A stretch of 64,000 nucleotides of DNA from Vibrio maritimus (GCA_003263775.1 JYJJ01000067.1:62001-126000); one strand, 5' to 3'; positions 8,571 through 18,918 are shown, counted from the stretch's first letter. Notes: generated from the letters alone by a model not told the origin. Numbers and translations are program-made.

Positions 8571-9482
8571 ATGAAAAAACAAACCATTGTCGTCGCTCTT
8601 GGCGGTAACGCTCTGCTCAAAAGAGGCGAGCCACTCGAAGCAGAAGTGCAAAGACATAATATTGAAGTCGCGGTTAATACCATCTCCAAAATTGCTGAGC
8701 AATACAATGTCGTATTGGTGCATGGAAATGGCCCTCAAGTTGGCTTACTGGCATTGCAAGGATTGGAGTACAAAAAAGTTAACCCGTACCCACTCGACGT
8801 ACTCGGCAGCGAAACACAAGGCATGATCGGCTACATGTTGATGCAAGAATTCAAAAACCAAATGCCGGAGAGAAACGTCACCTGCATGCTGACACAAATG
8901 ACCGTCGATCCCAAAGATCCCGCGTTTCAAGATCCGACTAAGCCGATTGGTCCGATTTATGAAAAGCAAGAAGCTTGTGAGCTTGCAGAGAAGTATCACT
9001 GGACAATTAAGCCCGACGGCCAGCATTTCCGCCGTGTGGTACCAAGCCCTCAACCAACGGGCATCATTGAGCATGAAGCGATTACTTCGTTAATCGAACA
9101 AGGCCACTTGGTTATCTGTACTGGCGGTGGCGGTATTCCAGTCACGCGTAAAGAAGGTAAGTTAGTTGGTGTGGAAGCGGTGATAGACAAAGACATGTCG
9201 GCTGCATTCCTAGCCAAACAGCTCAATGCAGATCGCTTGTTAATTCTGACTGACGCCGATGCGGTTTACCTCGACTGGGGCCAACCAACGCAGCGTCCAC
9301 TGCACGCCACGACTCCAGCTGAGCTTTCCCAGTATCAGTTTGATGCGGGTTCTATGGGACCAAAAATCGACGCCTCATGTGAGTTCATTCAGCAAGGCGG
9401 ACAAATGGTGGGCATTGGCGCCCTAGAAGACGGTCTTCGCATCCTAGAAGGCAATGCAGGCACAGTGATTACCAAACGTTAA
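8571..9482 (+). CDS. arcC: Carbamate kinase
   Basis: Transfers the phosphate of carbamoyl phosphate to ADP, yielding ATP, ammonia and CO2: the energy-yielding step of arginine deimination. It has 303 residues, typical of the family. Landmarks are VALGGNALLKRGEP at the N-terminus, HGNGPQVGLLALQ, the CTGGGGIPV loop, VIDKDMSAAFLA and DAGSMGPKIDA near the C-terminus. It starts 36 bases after arcA on the same strand, and argF follows after 84 bases, so one transcript is likely. Confidence 0.97.
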   Translation: MKKQTIVVALGGNALLKRGEPLEAEVQRHNIEVAVNTISKIAEQYNVVLVHGNGPQVGLLALQGLEYKKVNPYPLDVLGSETQGMIGYMLMQEFKNQMPERNVTCMLTQMTVDPKDPAFQDPTKPIGPIYEKQEACELAEKYHWTIKPDGQHFRRVVPSPQPTGIIEHEAITSLIEQGHLVICTGGGGIPVTRKEGKLVGVEAVIDKDMSAAFLAKQLNADRLLILTDADAVYLDWGQPTQRPLHATTPAELSQYQFDAGSMGPKIDASCEFIQQGGQMVGIGALEDGLRILEGNAGTVITKR

Positions 9483-9566
9483 TTCACATTCCATCACAAT
9501 GATATGACGCGCTGGCTTAATTTAAGCAGTATGAGCCAGCGCCAAGACAGAAAAAAGGACACTATT

Positions 9567-10577
9567 ATGGCTTTCAATCTTCGTAATCGTAACTTCCTAA
9601 AACTTCTTGATTTCACACCTCGCGAAATCGGTCATTTGTTAGAGCTGTCCATTGAGCTTAAAAAAGCTAAGTACAACGGCTATGAGCAGCCACGCCTTAA
9701 AGGTAAAAACATTGCGCTTATCTTCGAAAAAACCTCGACTCGTACCCGCTGCGCGTTTGAAGTTGCGGCATTCGACCAAGGCGCTCAAGTCTCCTACCTT
9801 GGTCCTACTGGTTCTCAAATTGGCCACAAAGAGTCGATGAAAGATACCGCTCGCGTGCTGGGTAGAATGTACGATGGCATCGAGTATCGTGGATTTGGAC
9901 AAGAGATCGTCGAAGAACTAGGTCAGTACGCTGGCGTGCCTGTTTGGAATGGTTTAACCGATGAGTTCCACCCAACACAAATTCTGGCTGACTTCATGAC
10001 TATGATGGAGCATTCGCCGAACAAACCGCTAAGTGCGATTACCTTCGCTTACCTCGGTGATGCGCGCAATAACATGGGTAACTCACTCATGGTAGGTGCA
10101 GCGAAGATGGGTATGGAAATCCGCCTTGTGGCGCCAAAAGCATTCTGGCCTGAAGCGTCTTTGATTGAGCAATGCCAAACCATCGCAGCAGAAACCGGAG
10201 CGAAGATTGTCCTAACTGAAGATGTACAAGAAGGCGTGCAAGGTTGTGACTTCCTATACACCGACGTTTGGGTGTCCATGGGTGAAGCTAAAGAAGCGTG
10301 GGCAGAGCGCATCAAACTGATGTTGCCTTACCAAGTTAACATGGATGTGATTAAAGCGACGGGCAATCCAAACGTCAAGTTCATGCACTGCTTACCAGCA
10401 TTCCATGGAGAAGATACTACCGTCGGTAAAGGCTTGGCCGCCGACTATCCAGAGCTATCACAAGGGTGTGAAGTGACTGATGAAGTAGTTGAGTCTCCAT
10501 ACTCTATCGTCTTTGATGAAGCAGAGAATCGCATGCACACCATCAAAGCCGTAATGGTGGCGACATTAGGTCAATAA
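9567..10577 (+). CDS. argF: Ornithine carbamoyltransferase
   Basis: Interconverts citrulline plus phosphate with ornithine plus carbamoyl phosphate. Placed here it is the catabolic enzyme of the deiminase route, so arcB would be an equally good name. It has 336 residues. I chose ATG 9567 because AAAAAGGAC lies upstream and the product then begins MAFNLRNRNFLKLLDF. The carbamoyl phosphate loop STRTR is at 57-61, HPTQ follows near 136, and the ornithine-site motif HCLPAFH is near 272. An upstream in-frame ATG at 9504 gives an unlikely extension. Whether it is mainly catabolic or biosynthetic cannot be read from the sequence. Confidence 0.95.
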   Translation: MAFNLRNRNFLKLLDFTPREIGHLLELSIELKKAKYNGYEQPRLKGKNIALIFEKTSTRTRCAFEVAAFDQGAQVSYLGPTGSQIGHKESMKDTARVLGRMYDGIEYRGFGQEIVEELGQYAGVPVWNGLTDEFHPTQILADFMTMMEHSPNKPLSAITFAYLGDARNNMGNSLMVGAAKMGMEIRLVAPKAFWPEASLIEQCQTIAAETGAKIVLTEDVQEGVQGCDFLYTDVWVSMGEAKEAWAERIKLMLPYQVNMDVIKATGNPNVKFMHCLPAFHGEDTTVGKGLAADYPELSQGCEVTDEVVESPYSIVFDEAENRMHTIKAVMVATLGQ

Positions 10578-10599
10578 CCCAATAGAACTAATGCACAAA

Positions 10600-10628
10600 C
10601 AAAAGCGAGGGGGGGTCTCTCGCTTTTG
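10600..10628 (+). terminator. Terminator after argF
   Basis: Ten-bp arms CAAAAGCGAG and CTCGCTTTTG enclose a G-rich loop. The T residues lie inside the right arm. It ends the arcA-arcC-argF transcript. Confidence 0.65.
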
Positions 10629-10777
10629 AGTGATTAAACAATAATCAGTCATCAAAATGAGAAATGGGCATATATTTTACTTTTTCACAATTTGATAGTG
10701 TATGAGTTGCTATTAGTTATAAATAACAACACATAAAACCACCTCAAGGATGAGTTTTACTATTTAGTAGGTGAAAC

Positions 10778-11260
10778 ATGTACGACACTCCTGATTTAGA
10801 CAACCCTACTGTCGATGAGAAAAAACTCACCGAAGTGTGCAAAAAGCTGCTGCAACAACAAAGCTTCACGACCCAAAACAAACTTAGGCAAGCCCTTGTC
10901 GATCTTGGCTACCATGGGATCAGCCAGTCCACTGTCTCACGTCTGCTTGCCCAGCTTGGCGTGGTGAAAATGCAGAATGCTTGCGGCAAAAAAGCGTATT
11001 GCCTGACCTCAGAAACCAGCTCGGTTCGCGTTGACTCCTCTATCTCCTCTCAAATCGAACTCATCACCAATAATCAATCATTAGTGGTGATCAAGACACA
11101 CCCAGGCAGCGCTCAATTGATAGCAAGGCTCATCGATATCGACCCACACGCCGACATCCTCGCTACCATTGGTGGCAACGACACCATTTTAGTGGTGCCA
11201 AAACATGTCAAAGATGTCGATCGCTGTCAGCAAGTTGTGCGAGCGCGATTGGGTGCATAG
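10778..11260 (+). CDS. argR: Arginine repressor (ArgR family)
   Basis: A 160-residue arginine-sensing DNA-binding protein. The N-terminal winged helix carries HGISQSTVSRLLAQLGVVK. The C-terminal oligomerisation and arginine-binding half carries HPGSAQLIARLID and ATIGGNDTILVV. ArgR acts as a hexamer that represses biosynthesis and can activate catabolism when arginine is bound. The housekeeping argR of vibrios is usually next to mdh. A copy right after the arc genes may be a dedicated regulator, but it could also be the only one in this genome. A short dyad, GTTAT-AA-ATAAC, lies upstream at 10716-10727 as a possible self-regulatory site. Confidence 0.93.
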   Translation: MYDTPDLDNPTVDEKKLTEVCKKLLQQQSFTTQNKLRQALVDLGYHGISQSTVSRLLAQLGVVKMQNACGKKAYCLTSETSSVRVDSSISSQIELITNNQSLVVIKTHPGSAQLIARLIDIDPHADILATIGGNDTILVVPKHVKDVDRCQQVVRARLGA

Positions 11261-11318
11261 CCCCTTTATTAAGAAGCAAGGGGGAAAAGGCAAAACGCAA
11301 AATCGAACCAGCATATAG

Positions 11319-11356
11319 AACGGGATAATCCCTTAGGATTTATCCCGTTTTTTTCT
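11319..11356 (+). terminator. Terminator after argR
   Basis: Ten-bp arms AACGGGATAA and TTATCCCGTT, followed by a run of T. Confidence 0.85.
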
Positions 11357-11408
11357 TTTGGGTTTGCTTTATGATGGAGCGTAGACACAACAAATTTAAG
11401 GAACCCCC

Positions 11409-12016
11409 ATGTCAATGTCGGAAGAGTCTAAGCAGCAGCGCCATAAAGAGCGCCAACAGAAAGTCAAAGAGAACGTCGATAAGAAAATCGCCAATGCTCA
11501 AGTTGAAAAAGGCTTGCTACTGATCATCACCGGAAACGGTAAAGGAAAATCGACATCAGGGTTTGGCACCGTCGCACGTGCGTCGGACACGGCAAAAAGT
11601 GTGCAGTAGCACAGTTTATTAAAGGTACTTGGGATAACGGTGAACGTAACCTACTAGAAAAGCTTGGCGTGGAATTTCAAGTCATGGCGACGGGCTTTAC
11701 TTGGGAAACCCAAAACAAAGCGGCGGATACAGAAGCAGCTCAAGGCGTCTGGCAAGAGTGCAAGCGTATGCTGCAAGATGAGTCTATTGATGTCGTTCTG
11801 TTTGATGAGCTGACCTATATGGTGAGTTATGGCTACATTGAACTTGATGAGGTGGTCGAGGCGCTCAATAGCCGCCCAGCAATGCAGTCTGTCATTATTA
11901 CCGGACGCGCCGCGCATCGAACACTGATTGAAATGGCGGACACCGTTTCCGAAGTGAAAAACGTTAAGCACGCATTTGAATCTGGTGTCAAAGCACTCAA
12001 AGGCGTTGATTGGTAA
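11409..12016 (+). CDS. cobO: Cob(I)alamin adenosyltransferase (frame interrupted)
   Basis: Also called BtuR. It transfers the adenosyl group of ATP to cobalamin or cobinamide in B12 assimilation. The P-loop TGNGKGKSTSGFGT starts at residue 41, and VVLFDELTYMVSYGY and VIITGRAAHRTLIEMAD are typical. The frame breaks near 11586, where GCGTCGGACACGGC lacks one G; restoring it gives ARASGHGKKCAVAQFIKGTWDN-like sequence and a protein of about 202 residues. Both sides are well conserved, so a sequencing deletion is the simplest reading. AAGGAACCCCC precedes the ATG. No other cobalamin genes are adjacent, consistent with a salvage role. Confidence 0.9.
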
Positions 12017-12116
12017 CCTTTATGGGGTACAAAATAGACTAATTCGTGCATGACAACGGTTTGCATTTCGTTTAAATTAAACATTAATGCAACATAACAT
12101 TAACACGGAGAGTTTT

Positions 12117-12383
12117 ATGGAAAGTTGTACTCTGACCCTTTGGATGCACACCAGCGAGCATCAGTTTGTCCTAGGATGGGGACCAATACAAAGCATGCAG
12201 GACTCCACAGCGTGTTGGGACGCAGTTAAACCCAGCACAGAGCCATCAAGCGTATCGCTAACCATTCGCAGACCCGATGGCGTTATCGATAGCAAAATGG
12301 TCGACATGGCAACAGTTGCTGAGTTGATTACCCAATGGGAAACCATCGTCGAGACAGAACAAGATCTCGACCTACACTGGTAA
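12117..12383 (+). CDS. Small hypothetical protein
   Basis: An 88-residue protein I do not recognise. The start at 12117 is preferred over an upstream ATG at 12087 because ACGGAGAG sits at proper spacing. It begins MESCTLTLWMHTSEHQF, has no signal peptide or membrane segment, and is rich in Trp and acidic residues near the end (WETIVETEQDLDLHW). It ends at a bidirectional terminator shared with the asmA-like gene. Sequence composition matches its neighbours. It is probably a real, genus-restricted gene. Confidence 0.65.
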   Translation: MESCTLTLWMHTSEHQFVLGWGPIQSMQDSTACWDAVKPSTEPSSVSLTIRRPDGVIDSKMVDMATVAELITQWETIVETEQDLDLHW

Positions 12384-12398
12384 CCACATACCGATAAG

Positions 12399-12430
12399 AA
12401 AAATGCCAGCCTCGAAAGGCTGGCATTTTT
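12399..12430. terminator. Bidirectional terminator
   Basis: AAAAATGCCAGCCT and AGGCTGGCATTTTT flank a CGAA loop. It can serve both the small plus-strand gene and the minus-strand asmA-like gene. Confidence 0.9.
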
Positions 12431-12445
12431 GTTTAAAAAGACAGA

Positions 12446-14563
12446 TTAGTTAAAAAGACCTTTCAGCAGGCTATCTACTGCTTTTTTCGTCTTTTCATCT
12501 TTAATGCCTAGTCGCTCAGTGGCACGCTCGACTTCTTTTTTAGCTTTCTCTTTGAGCACATCATCAAACACCAACGCAAATTTTGGATCTGTCCACGCGC
12601 CGGTGATTCGAATCGGAATCGTTACATCTCTAAGCTCGTCGATACTCTGGCCACCCTGCCCTTCAAGGGTACCAACAACCGAAGTGCTTACGACAAAGTC
12701 AGCCGTCTCATTGATATAATTAGCAGAGCCTTGACCTTTCACACGCAATAGTGGTGATTCCGCCGTCATATCATTGGTCGAAACTACACCATTAGCAAGC
12801 TTGAGCGTTGCTTTCATAGCACTAAAGTCGGTCTTTTTCGGGCCTGATGCACCATCCAAAGACTGGCCTTTAAAACGAGCGTAGTTTTCGCGGATAAGCT
12901 GCGCCACGTTGATACCATTGACCGCGCCATCAGCAAAGTTGATTTTCACCGTACCCGCCAAGTTTTTCTTCATCGCGGTAGGAGCAAGCCCCTTACCTTT
13001 CACGTTGACATCAATATTACCCGTTCCTTCCAACATATCGTTGTTAGCTACATCCACCAGCAGCGGCTGTACTTTGACACCTTTGATACGTTTTACAGCG
13101 CTGTAGGATGCAGGTGACTTACGCGCATCCAATTTACCGGTTGCTGTAATTGAACCACCGTAAAGCTTCGAGCTGAAAGAGTTCAGCGTCGCCACGCCAC
13201 GATTCACCGCAAAATCGGTCTTCACTTGCTGCATATGAGCATTGCCCGCTTTGAACTTATCGATGGTGATCTTGCCTTGAACATCCAAACCACCGAGCGC
13301 GGTTAAATCTGGCTCAACCTCTTTTGGTGCAGTACTCGCAGTAGAGTTAGCTGCTCCAGATCCACTACCAGATCCCGCATCACCACCACTAGACTCGGGG
13401 CCAGCAGTTGTATTGTTCAGAGACAAAAACTCATCCAAATCAATATTTGGGCTGTGCAGTGAGAAGCGCACTTTTGGAATATCTGCCAATTGCACTGTTG
13501 CTTTACCATCCAGCTCAATCTTGTTAACGGTCAGCTTTTGCAATACAAAATCAAGGAAGCTTTTATTCAAGTCAAAGCTAAGATCCGAGGCCATGGTGAT
13601 TTTCATTGGCGACTGTGGCAACGCAGCACCGTTTAAGGTCGAATCCAATGATAAGCCGCTCAGCTTAACCAAAGAGATGGCTTTATCAACGGTAAACGTG
13701 GTACCGCCTTTGGCATCAAAGGTGAGATCAGCAGCATTGCCTTTCATTGAGAATTCGATGGCATTGGGTTTATCAAACTCAAACGTCGCCAGTTTTAACT
13801 GTGCTTGCTGAATCTGATTTGCCGTATCCTCATAGGTGGCATCAAACTCAATATTCTTGAGTGCATACTCTGCAAAGCCCTGTGCCAGTTTGAAATCAGC
13901 CGTGCCTTTTGCTGTAAACTGCTGATCGTTGTTTTGGCCTTTTAGCTCAAAATTCGCCGTCGTCCATTGGTCAACCGCGAACTCTGTCACATTCAAGCCC
14001 ACATCATAAAGCTTAGTGAAAGTCCCTGTTTGCGCGTTGGACACTTCAAGCAGCGCATTTGACACTGTGACACCAGATAGAGAAATCTGCCATCCATCAG
14101 CGGCTGATGTGGATGTTTCAGCTGGAGCATCGCCCGTTGCTGCAGGCTCTGCCGCCGTCTCTGTTTGCGGCGCTGCCGTTAAGGCATCAAGATTTGAGCG
14201 ACCATCTTTAAGCGTTTCTAAATAAACCTGCGCGCCATCTAACGTTATCGAGCCTATCTCCAACGTTTTGTCGAGTAACGGCATCACAGCCACACTCACG
14301 CCGACTTGGTTAACACTAAATAAATTTGGGTTTTGAAAACCTTGCGGGTTTTTAAGGCTAGTTTGGCCGAGCTCTAAGCCTACCGACGGAAAGAACTGCC
14401 AGCTGATGTCACCGCTGATTTCAAGCTCAAGGCCAGTTTGGTTTTTCACTTGCTCAGCGAGCATCGGTTTGAACTGATTAGGGTTGACGAACATCACCAG
14501 GGCGGCGACACCCAACACGATCACCAGCACCGGGATGGCGAGAATGAGGAGGAGTTTTTTCAT
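12446..14563 (-). CDS. AsmA-family protein
   Basis: A 705-residue envelope protein with an N-terminal membrane anchor (MKKLLLILAIPVLVIVLGVA) followed by a large periplasmic region. AsmA relatives affect outer membrane assembly or phospholipid transport. The N-terminal block NQFKPMLAEQVKNQTGLELEISGDISWQFFP-like segment and the C-terminal VNGINVAQLIRENYARFKGQ are typical. A low-complexity Gly/Ser/Ala/Thr linker occupies roughly residues 390-415. I chose ATG 14563 because AAGGAAG sits six bases upstream; a TTG two codons earlier would overlap that site. Its exact partner is unknown. Confidence 0.85.
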   Translation of the reverse strand: MKKLLLILAIPVLVIVLGVAALVMFVNPNQFKPMLAEQVKNQTGLELEISGDISWQFFPSVGLELGQTSLKNPQGFQNPNLFSVNQVGVSVAVMPLLDKTLEIGSITLDGAQVYLETLKDGRSNLDALTAAPQTETAAEPAATGDAPAETSTSAADGWQISLSGVTVSNALLEVSNAQTGTFTKLYDVGLNVTEFAVDQWTTANFELKGQNNDQQFTAKGTADFKLAQGFAEYALKNIEFDATYEDTANQIQQAQLKLATFEFDKPNAIEFSMKGNAADLTFDAKGGTTFTVDKAISLVKLSGLSLDSTLNGAALPQSPMKITMASDLSFDLNKSFLDFVLQKLTVNKIELDGKATVQLADIPKVRFSLHSPNIDLDEFLSLNNTTAGPESSGGDAGSGSGSGAANSTASTAPKEVEPDLTALGGLDVQGKITIDKFKAGNAHMQQVKTDFAVNRGVATLNSFSSKLYGGSITATGKLDARKSPASYSAVKRIKGVKVQPLLVDVANNDMLEGTGNIDVNVKGKGLAPTAMKKNLAGTVKINFADGAVNGINVAQLIRENYARFKGQSLDGASGPKKTDFSAMKATLKLANGVVSTNDMTAESPLLRVKGQGSANYINETADFVVSTSVVGTLEGQGGQSIDELRDVTIPIRITGAWTDPKFALVFDDVLKEKAKKEVERATERLGIKDEKTKKAVDSLLKGLFN

Positions 14564-14595
14564 TAGCAACTTCCTTGCAAGGCTGAAAACCTAAA

Positions 14596-14624
14596 AACAA
14601 AAAGTGGCACATAAAGTGCCACTA
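14596..14624 (-). terminator. Terminator after udk
   Basis: Arms AGTGGCAC and GTGCCACT with a five-base loop. Read on the minus strand, TTTTTGTTTTTAG follows. Confidence 0.8.
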
Positions 14625-14728
14625 ATTAGTTAAAAAATAAAGCAATTTAAACGCCGTTCGAGCACCCATTTATTATAGGACATTCTCACCGTGTTCATTG
14701 TGCGTTTTCAATCCGAACTGAGTCAGGA

Positions 14729-15370
14729 TTATGCACGAAGTAGTTTGGCGATGTGCGCTTTCAATACGTCGATTGCAATACGGTTTTTACCGCCACGTGG
14801 AACAATAATGTCCGCGTGTTGCTTTGACGGTTCAATAAACTGCATAAACATAGGACGAACTGTCGATTGGTACTGTTTCAAAACAGATTCCATTGTACGA
14901 CCGCGTTCTTCAACGTCACGTTTAACGCGGCGCAGTAGACAGATATCAAGCGGCGTATCCATGAACACAGTCGCGTGCATGAGTTTACGGAGGCGAGGAT
15001 CTGTCAGCAGTAGAATACCTTCAAGGATGATCACTTTCTTTGGTGTCATCGGGGTGCTGTTTTCTGTACGAGTGTGCTCAGTGTAGCTGTACTCTGGCAC
15101 TTCAACCGCTTCACCATTGATCAACTGCTCTAGGTGATCACAAAGTAGATCGTGGTCAAGGGCATTTGGGTGGTCGTAGTTCGTTTTAACACGCTCTTCC
15201 ATGCTCAAGTGACTTTGATCGTTGTAGTAACAATCTTCCGTGATGACACCGATTTGATGATCGCCAACCTTCTCGCGCAGTTCATTATAGATAGTGCTCG
15301 CGATGAGGCTTTTTCCAGAAGCAGAAGCGCCAGCGATACCGACGATGACACATTGATTATTATCAGACAT
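14729..15370 (-). CDS. udk: Uridine kinase
   Basis: Phosphorylates uridine and cytidine with GTP or ATP in pyrimidine salvage. It has 213 residues, equal to the E. coli enzyme. The P-loop GIAGASASGKS is at 11-21, then EDCYYNDQSHLSMEERVKTN and DHPNALDHDLL with the nucleoside site. The ATG at 15370 is preferred over the GTG three codons upstream because AGGTG is then well spaced and the sequence begins MSDNNQCVIVGIAG. It lies downstream of mrp on the same strand, the usual vibrio order, with a 188-base gap. Confidence 0.96.
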   Translation of the reverse strand: MSDNNQCVIVGIAGASASGKSLIASTIYNELREKVGDHQIGVITEDCYYNDQSHLSMEERVKTNYDHPNALDHDLLCDHLEQLINGEAVEVPEYSYTEHTRTENSTPMTPKKVIILEGILLLTDPRLRKLMHATVFMDTPLDICLLRRVKRDVEERGRTMESVLKQYQSTVRPMFMQFIEPSKQHADIIVPRGGKNRIAIDVLKAHIAKLLRA

Positions 15371-15558
15371 TCTTTGCACCTAGTACATATATGGTGGTGA
15401 GGACAAAACCGCGTAATTATATGGACATCATTCAATAGATACTAGTCGATATCTCACTTATTTGACGTTCAATTTTGTCTCAGATCGAAGAATGAAAAAA
15501 TGCAATCGATTACCCACCAGCCACTGTTTGCTTAATAACCAACCATACTCATATCGAG

Positions 15559-16638
15559 TTATTCGACCATCTTAAACAAGATTGAGTCTGGTTTCGCTTT
15601 GCCACTCCAAAATAGATCTGAACAGACTCTTTCAGCAAGCTCTCGATAGATGTTTGCATGCTCACTTTCTGGCTGTGACACGACCGTCGGTGCACCATTA
15701 TCAATCGACTCACGAATATCGATGTGAAGTGGTACCTGACCAAGAAGATTCAAGCCAAATTTAGCCGCCATCCACTCAGCACCACCCGCGCCGAAGATAT
15801 GCTCTTTCGAACCACATTGGCTACAGATGTGATAGCTCATATTCTCGACAATACCAACCACAGGTACCGAGACTTTCTCGAACATCGCAGCGCCTTTAAT
15901 CGCGTCCGCCAAAGCAAGGTCTTGCGGCGTAGTCACGATAAGTGCGCCCGTTACCGGTATTTGCTGAGATAAGGTCAATTGAATATCGCCTGTACCCGGC
16001 GGCATATCGATAACCAAGTAATCCAAATCTGGCCATTCCGTTTCATTGAGAAGTTGGGCCAACGCTTTAGACGCCATAGGGCCGCGCCAAATTGCCGCGT
16101 CGTCAGTACTCATCAAGTACCCGATAGATTGCGTGTAAATACCGTGTGCGGGTACTGGTTGCATCCATTTGCCATCACGGACCTCTGGATGTGCATCTAT
16201 TTGACCGAGCATGATAGGAATAGATGGCCCGTATACATCGGCATCTAAAATACCGACTTTTGCTCCTAGCTGACTGATCGCCAGCGCGAGATTGACCGCC
16301 GTCGTCGATTTACCTACACCGCCTTTGGCTGAGGTCACCGCAATGACGTTTTTCACGCCTTTGATTTCCGTTGCGACTGTAGTTTCAAGTGCTTTGGTAC
16401 TGACAGATACTGAGAAAGGAAACTTAGCGACTTCGCCAGAAGCTTGTTTGCCTTCAATCCAGCTAGCTAATGCCTCTCGCGCCGAGAGATTGGCAAACGG
16501 CAAAGCAATTTGAAACTCACCCGAGGCGGCAACCTTTACCACATCAGGGACTTCACTCCATCCTAGCTTGAGGCTTGAGTGGCTGAATTCCCCTAGCCAT
16601 TGGCAAAAATCTTGTTTCGATTCGAACGTGCGCATCAT
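15559..16638 (-). CDS. apbC: Iron-sulfur cluster carrier protein Mrp/ApbC
   Basis: A P-loop ATPase that carries [4Fe-4S] clusters to target enzymes. It has 359 residues. An N-terminal MIP18-like domain (about 1-85) precedes the deviant Walker A motif SAKGGVGKST (K110), then LDADVYGPS and VIDMPPGTGDIQL. The cluster-binding pair C272-x2-C275 is in HICSQCGSKEHIFG. It is divergent from metG, an arrangement shared by many gammaproteobacteria. No interruption is seen. Confidence 0.95.
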   Translation of the reverse strand: MMRTFESKQDFCQWLGEFSHSSLKLGWSEVPDVVKVAASGEFQIALPFANLSAREALASWIEGKQASGEVAKFPFSVSVSTKALETTVATEIKGVKNVIAVTSAKGGVGKSTTAVNLALAISQLGAKVGILDADVYGPSIPIMLGQIDAHPEVRDGKWMQPVPAHGIYTQSIGYLMSTDDAAIWRGPMASKALAQLLNETEWPDLDYLVIDMPPGTGDIQLTLSQQIPVTGALIVTTPQDLALADAIKGAAMFEKVSVPVVGIVENMSYHICSQCGSKEHIFGAGGAEWMAAKFGLNLLGQVPLHIDIRESIDNGAPTVVSQPESEHANIYRELAERVCSDLFWSGKAKPDSILFKMVE

Positions 16639-16810
16639 GCATTCCTTATTATTGTTAGTCTTTTGCTAATCCTCCTAAGATTAGCACTCACTTAGCCGAA
16701 CCAGAACCTAAAAAAGTTGGGGAGATTGGTGTCGGATATCTTGGAGTCATGCCATGCATCATGTAGTATTAGCCAATATTTTTACTTGAACAAAGAAAGC
16801 GAAACAAAGT

Positions 16811-18870
16811 ATGGCAATCGATCCAAGAAAACTGTTGGTCACTTGTGCACTACCGTACGCTAACGGCTCTATCCACTTAGGTCATATGCTTGAGCATATC
16901 CAAGCGGATATTTGGGTGCGCTACCAACGTCTACGTGGCAACGTAGTAAACTTCATTTGTGCTGATGATGCTCACGGCACACCAATCATGCTGAAAGCTC
17001 AGCAGATGGGGATCACGCCGGAAGAAATGATCGCTGCAGTGAGTGAAGAGCACCAAAAAGACTTCGCTGGCTTTGACATCAGTTTTGATAACTACCACAG
17101 CACGCACTCTGACGAGAACCGCGAGTTGGCATCTCACATCTACCTTGAGCTGAAGAAGAATGGCTTCATTTCTAGCCGTACTATTTCTCAGCTGTTTGAC
17201 CCAGAGAAAGAGATGTTCCTACCGGATCGCTTCGTAAAAGGTACTTGCCCGAAGTGTAAGTCGGAAGATCAATACGGCGACAACTGTGATAACTGTGGTG
17301 AGACCTACAGCCCAACTGAACTGATTAATCCTAAATCAGCAGTATCTGGTGCGACACCAGTAATGAAAGACTCTGAGCACTTCTTCTTCGACTTGCCTCA
17401 GTTTGAAAGCATGCTGAAAGAGTGGACCCGCTCTGGCTCGCTTCAATCAGAAACAGCGAACAAGATGCAAGAGTGGTTCGAGTCAGGTCTACAGCAATGG
17501 GACATCTCTCGTGATGCTCCGTACTTCGGTTTCGAAATCCCAGGCGAAAAGAACAAATTCTTCTACGTTTGGCTAGATGCCCCTGTTGGCTACATGGCGT
17601 CATTCAAAAACCTATGTGGCAAACGCGACGATCTAGACTTTGACGAGTACTGGAAGAAAGACAGCTCGACCGAGCTTTACCACTTCATCGGTAAAGACAT
17701 CGTTTACTTCCACAGCCTATTCTGGCCAGCAATGCTAGAAGGCAGCGGCTTCCGTAAGCCAAACAACGTGTTCGTTCACGGCTATGTAACCGTCAACGGC
17801 GCGAAGATGTCTAAGTCGAAAGGTACTTTCATCAAGGCGGCAACTTACCTTGACCACCTTGACCCTGAGTGCCTGCGTTACTACTACGCGGCTAAGCTAA
17901 ACAGCCGTATCGACGATCTAGACCTTAACCTTGAAGACTTCACCCAGCGCGTTAACGCTGATGTCGTCAACAAGATTGTTAACCTAGCATCTCGTAACGC
18001 TGGCTTTATCAGCAAACGCTTCGAAGGCAAGCTTTCTGACAACTTTGCAGAGCCTGAGCTATACAACGAATTCGTTGCAGCCGCTGACCGCATCGCAGAG
18101 CTTTACGAGTCTCGTGAGTTCGGTCGTGCAATCCGTGAAATCACGGCACTGGCTGACAAAGCGAACCAGTACGTTGACGAAAAAGCACCTTGGGTTGTTG
18201 CTAAAGAAGAAGGCAAAGACCAAGAGCTTCAAGACATCTGTTCAGTAGGTATTAACCTATTCCGCGTTCTGATGACTTACCTGAAGCCTGTTATGCCTGG
18301 TTTGGCTGCTCGTACAGAAGCATTCCTAAACGAAACACTCACTTGGGAAGGTATTGCCACACCACTGACTGGTCATGAGATCACTAAGTTCAAGGCGCTG
18401 TTTAACCGTATCGATCCTAAGAAAGTGGAAGCGATGATTGAAGCTTCTAAAGAAGATGCAGCAGCAGAAGTCGCGGCGAAAGAAAAAGCGGAAGCAGAGA
18501 AGAACAAAGCAAGCCAAACTGAGCTTGATAAAGATCCTATCGCTGATGAGATCGAGTTTGACGACTTTGCCAAAGTAGACATGCGTATTGCTCGCATCAT
18601 TTCTTGTGAAGAAGTGCCAAAAGCGAACAAGCTACTTAAATTCCAGCTAGACATTGGTGGTGAAACTCGCCAAGTGTTCTCTGGTATTAAGTCGGCATAC
18701 AAACCTGAAGAGCTAGAAGGTAAACTAACCGTTATGGTAGCAAACCTGAAGCCTCGTAAGATGAAGTTTGGTATGTCTGAAGGTATGATCCTTGCCGCAG
18801 GTCCTGGTGGCAGCGATCTATGGATCCTTGAGCCACATGAAGCGCTCAGCCAGGCATGCGTGTGATGTAA
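16811..18870 (+). CDS. metG: Methionine-tRNA ligase (frame interrupted at the last few codons)
   Basis: Charges tRNA-Met. The class I HIGH motif is HLGH (22-25). The zinc knuckle has C146, C149, C159 and C162. The KMSKS motif KMSKS starts at residue 332. A C-terminal tRNA-binding domain (DFAKVDMRIARIIS onward) allows dimerisation. The frame as given stops at 18865 with a non-conserved tail (ALSQACV). Restoring one G near 18840 gives GAQPGMRVM and a stop at 18870, about 686 residues. The change affects only the last eight or so residues. Confidence 0.96.
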
Positions 18871-18890
18871 CACGTTAAAATTGCTAGACT

Positions 18891-18918
18891 AAAGCCAGCA
18901 TTCTTGCTGGCTTTTTTT
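18891..18918 (+). terminator. Terminator after metG
   Basis: AAAGCCAGCA and TGCTGGCTTT arms followed by a T run. Confidence 0.85.
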
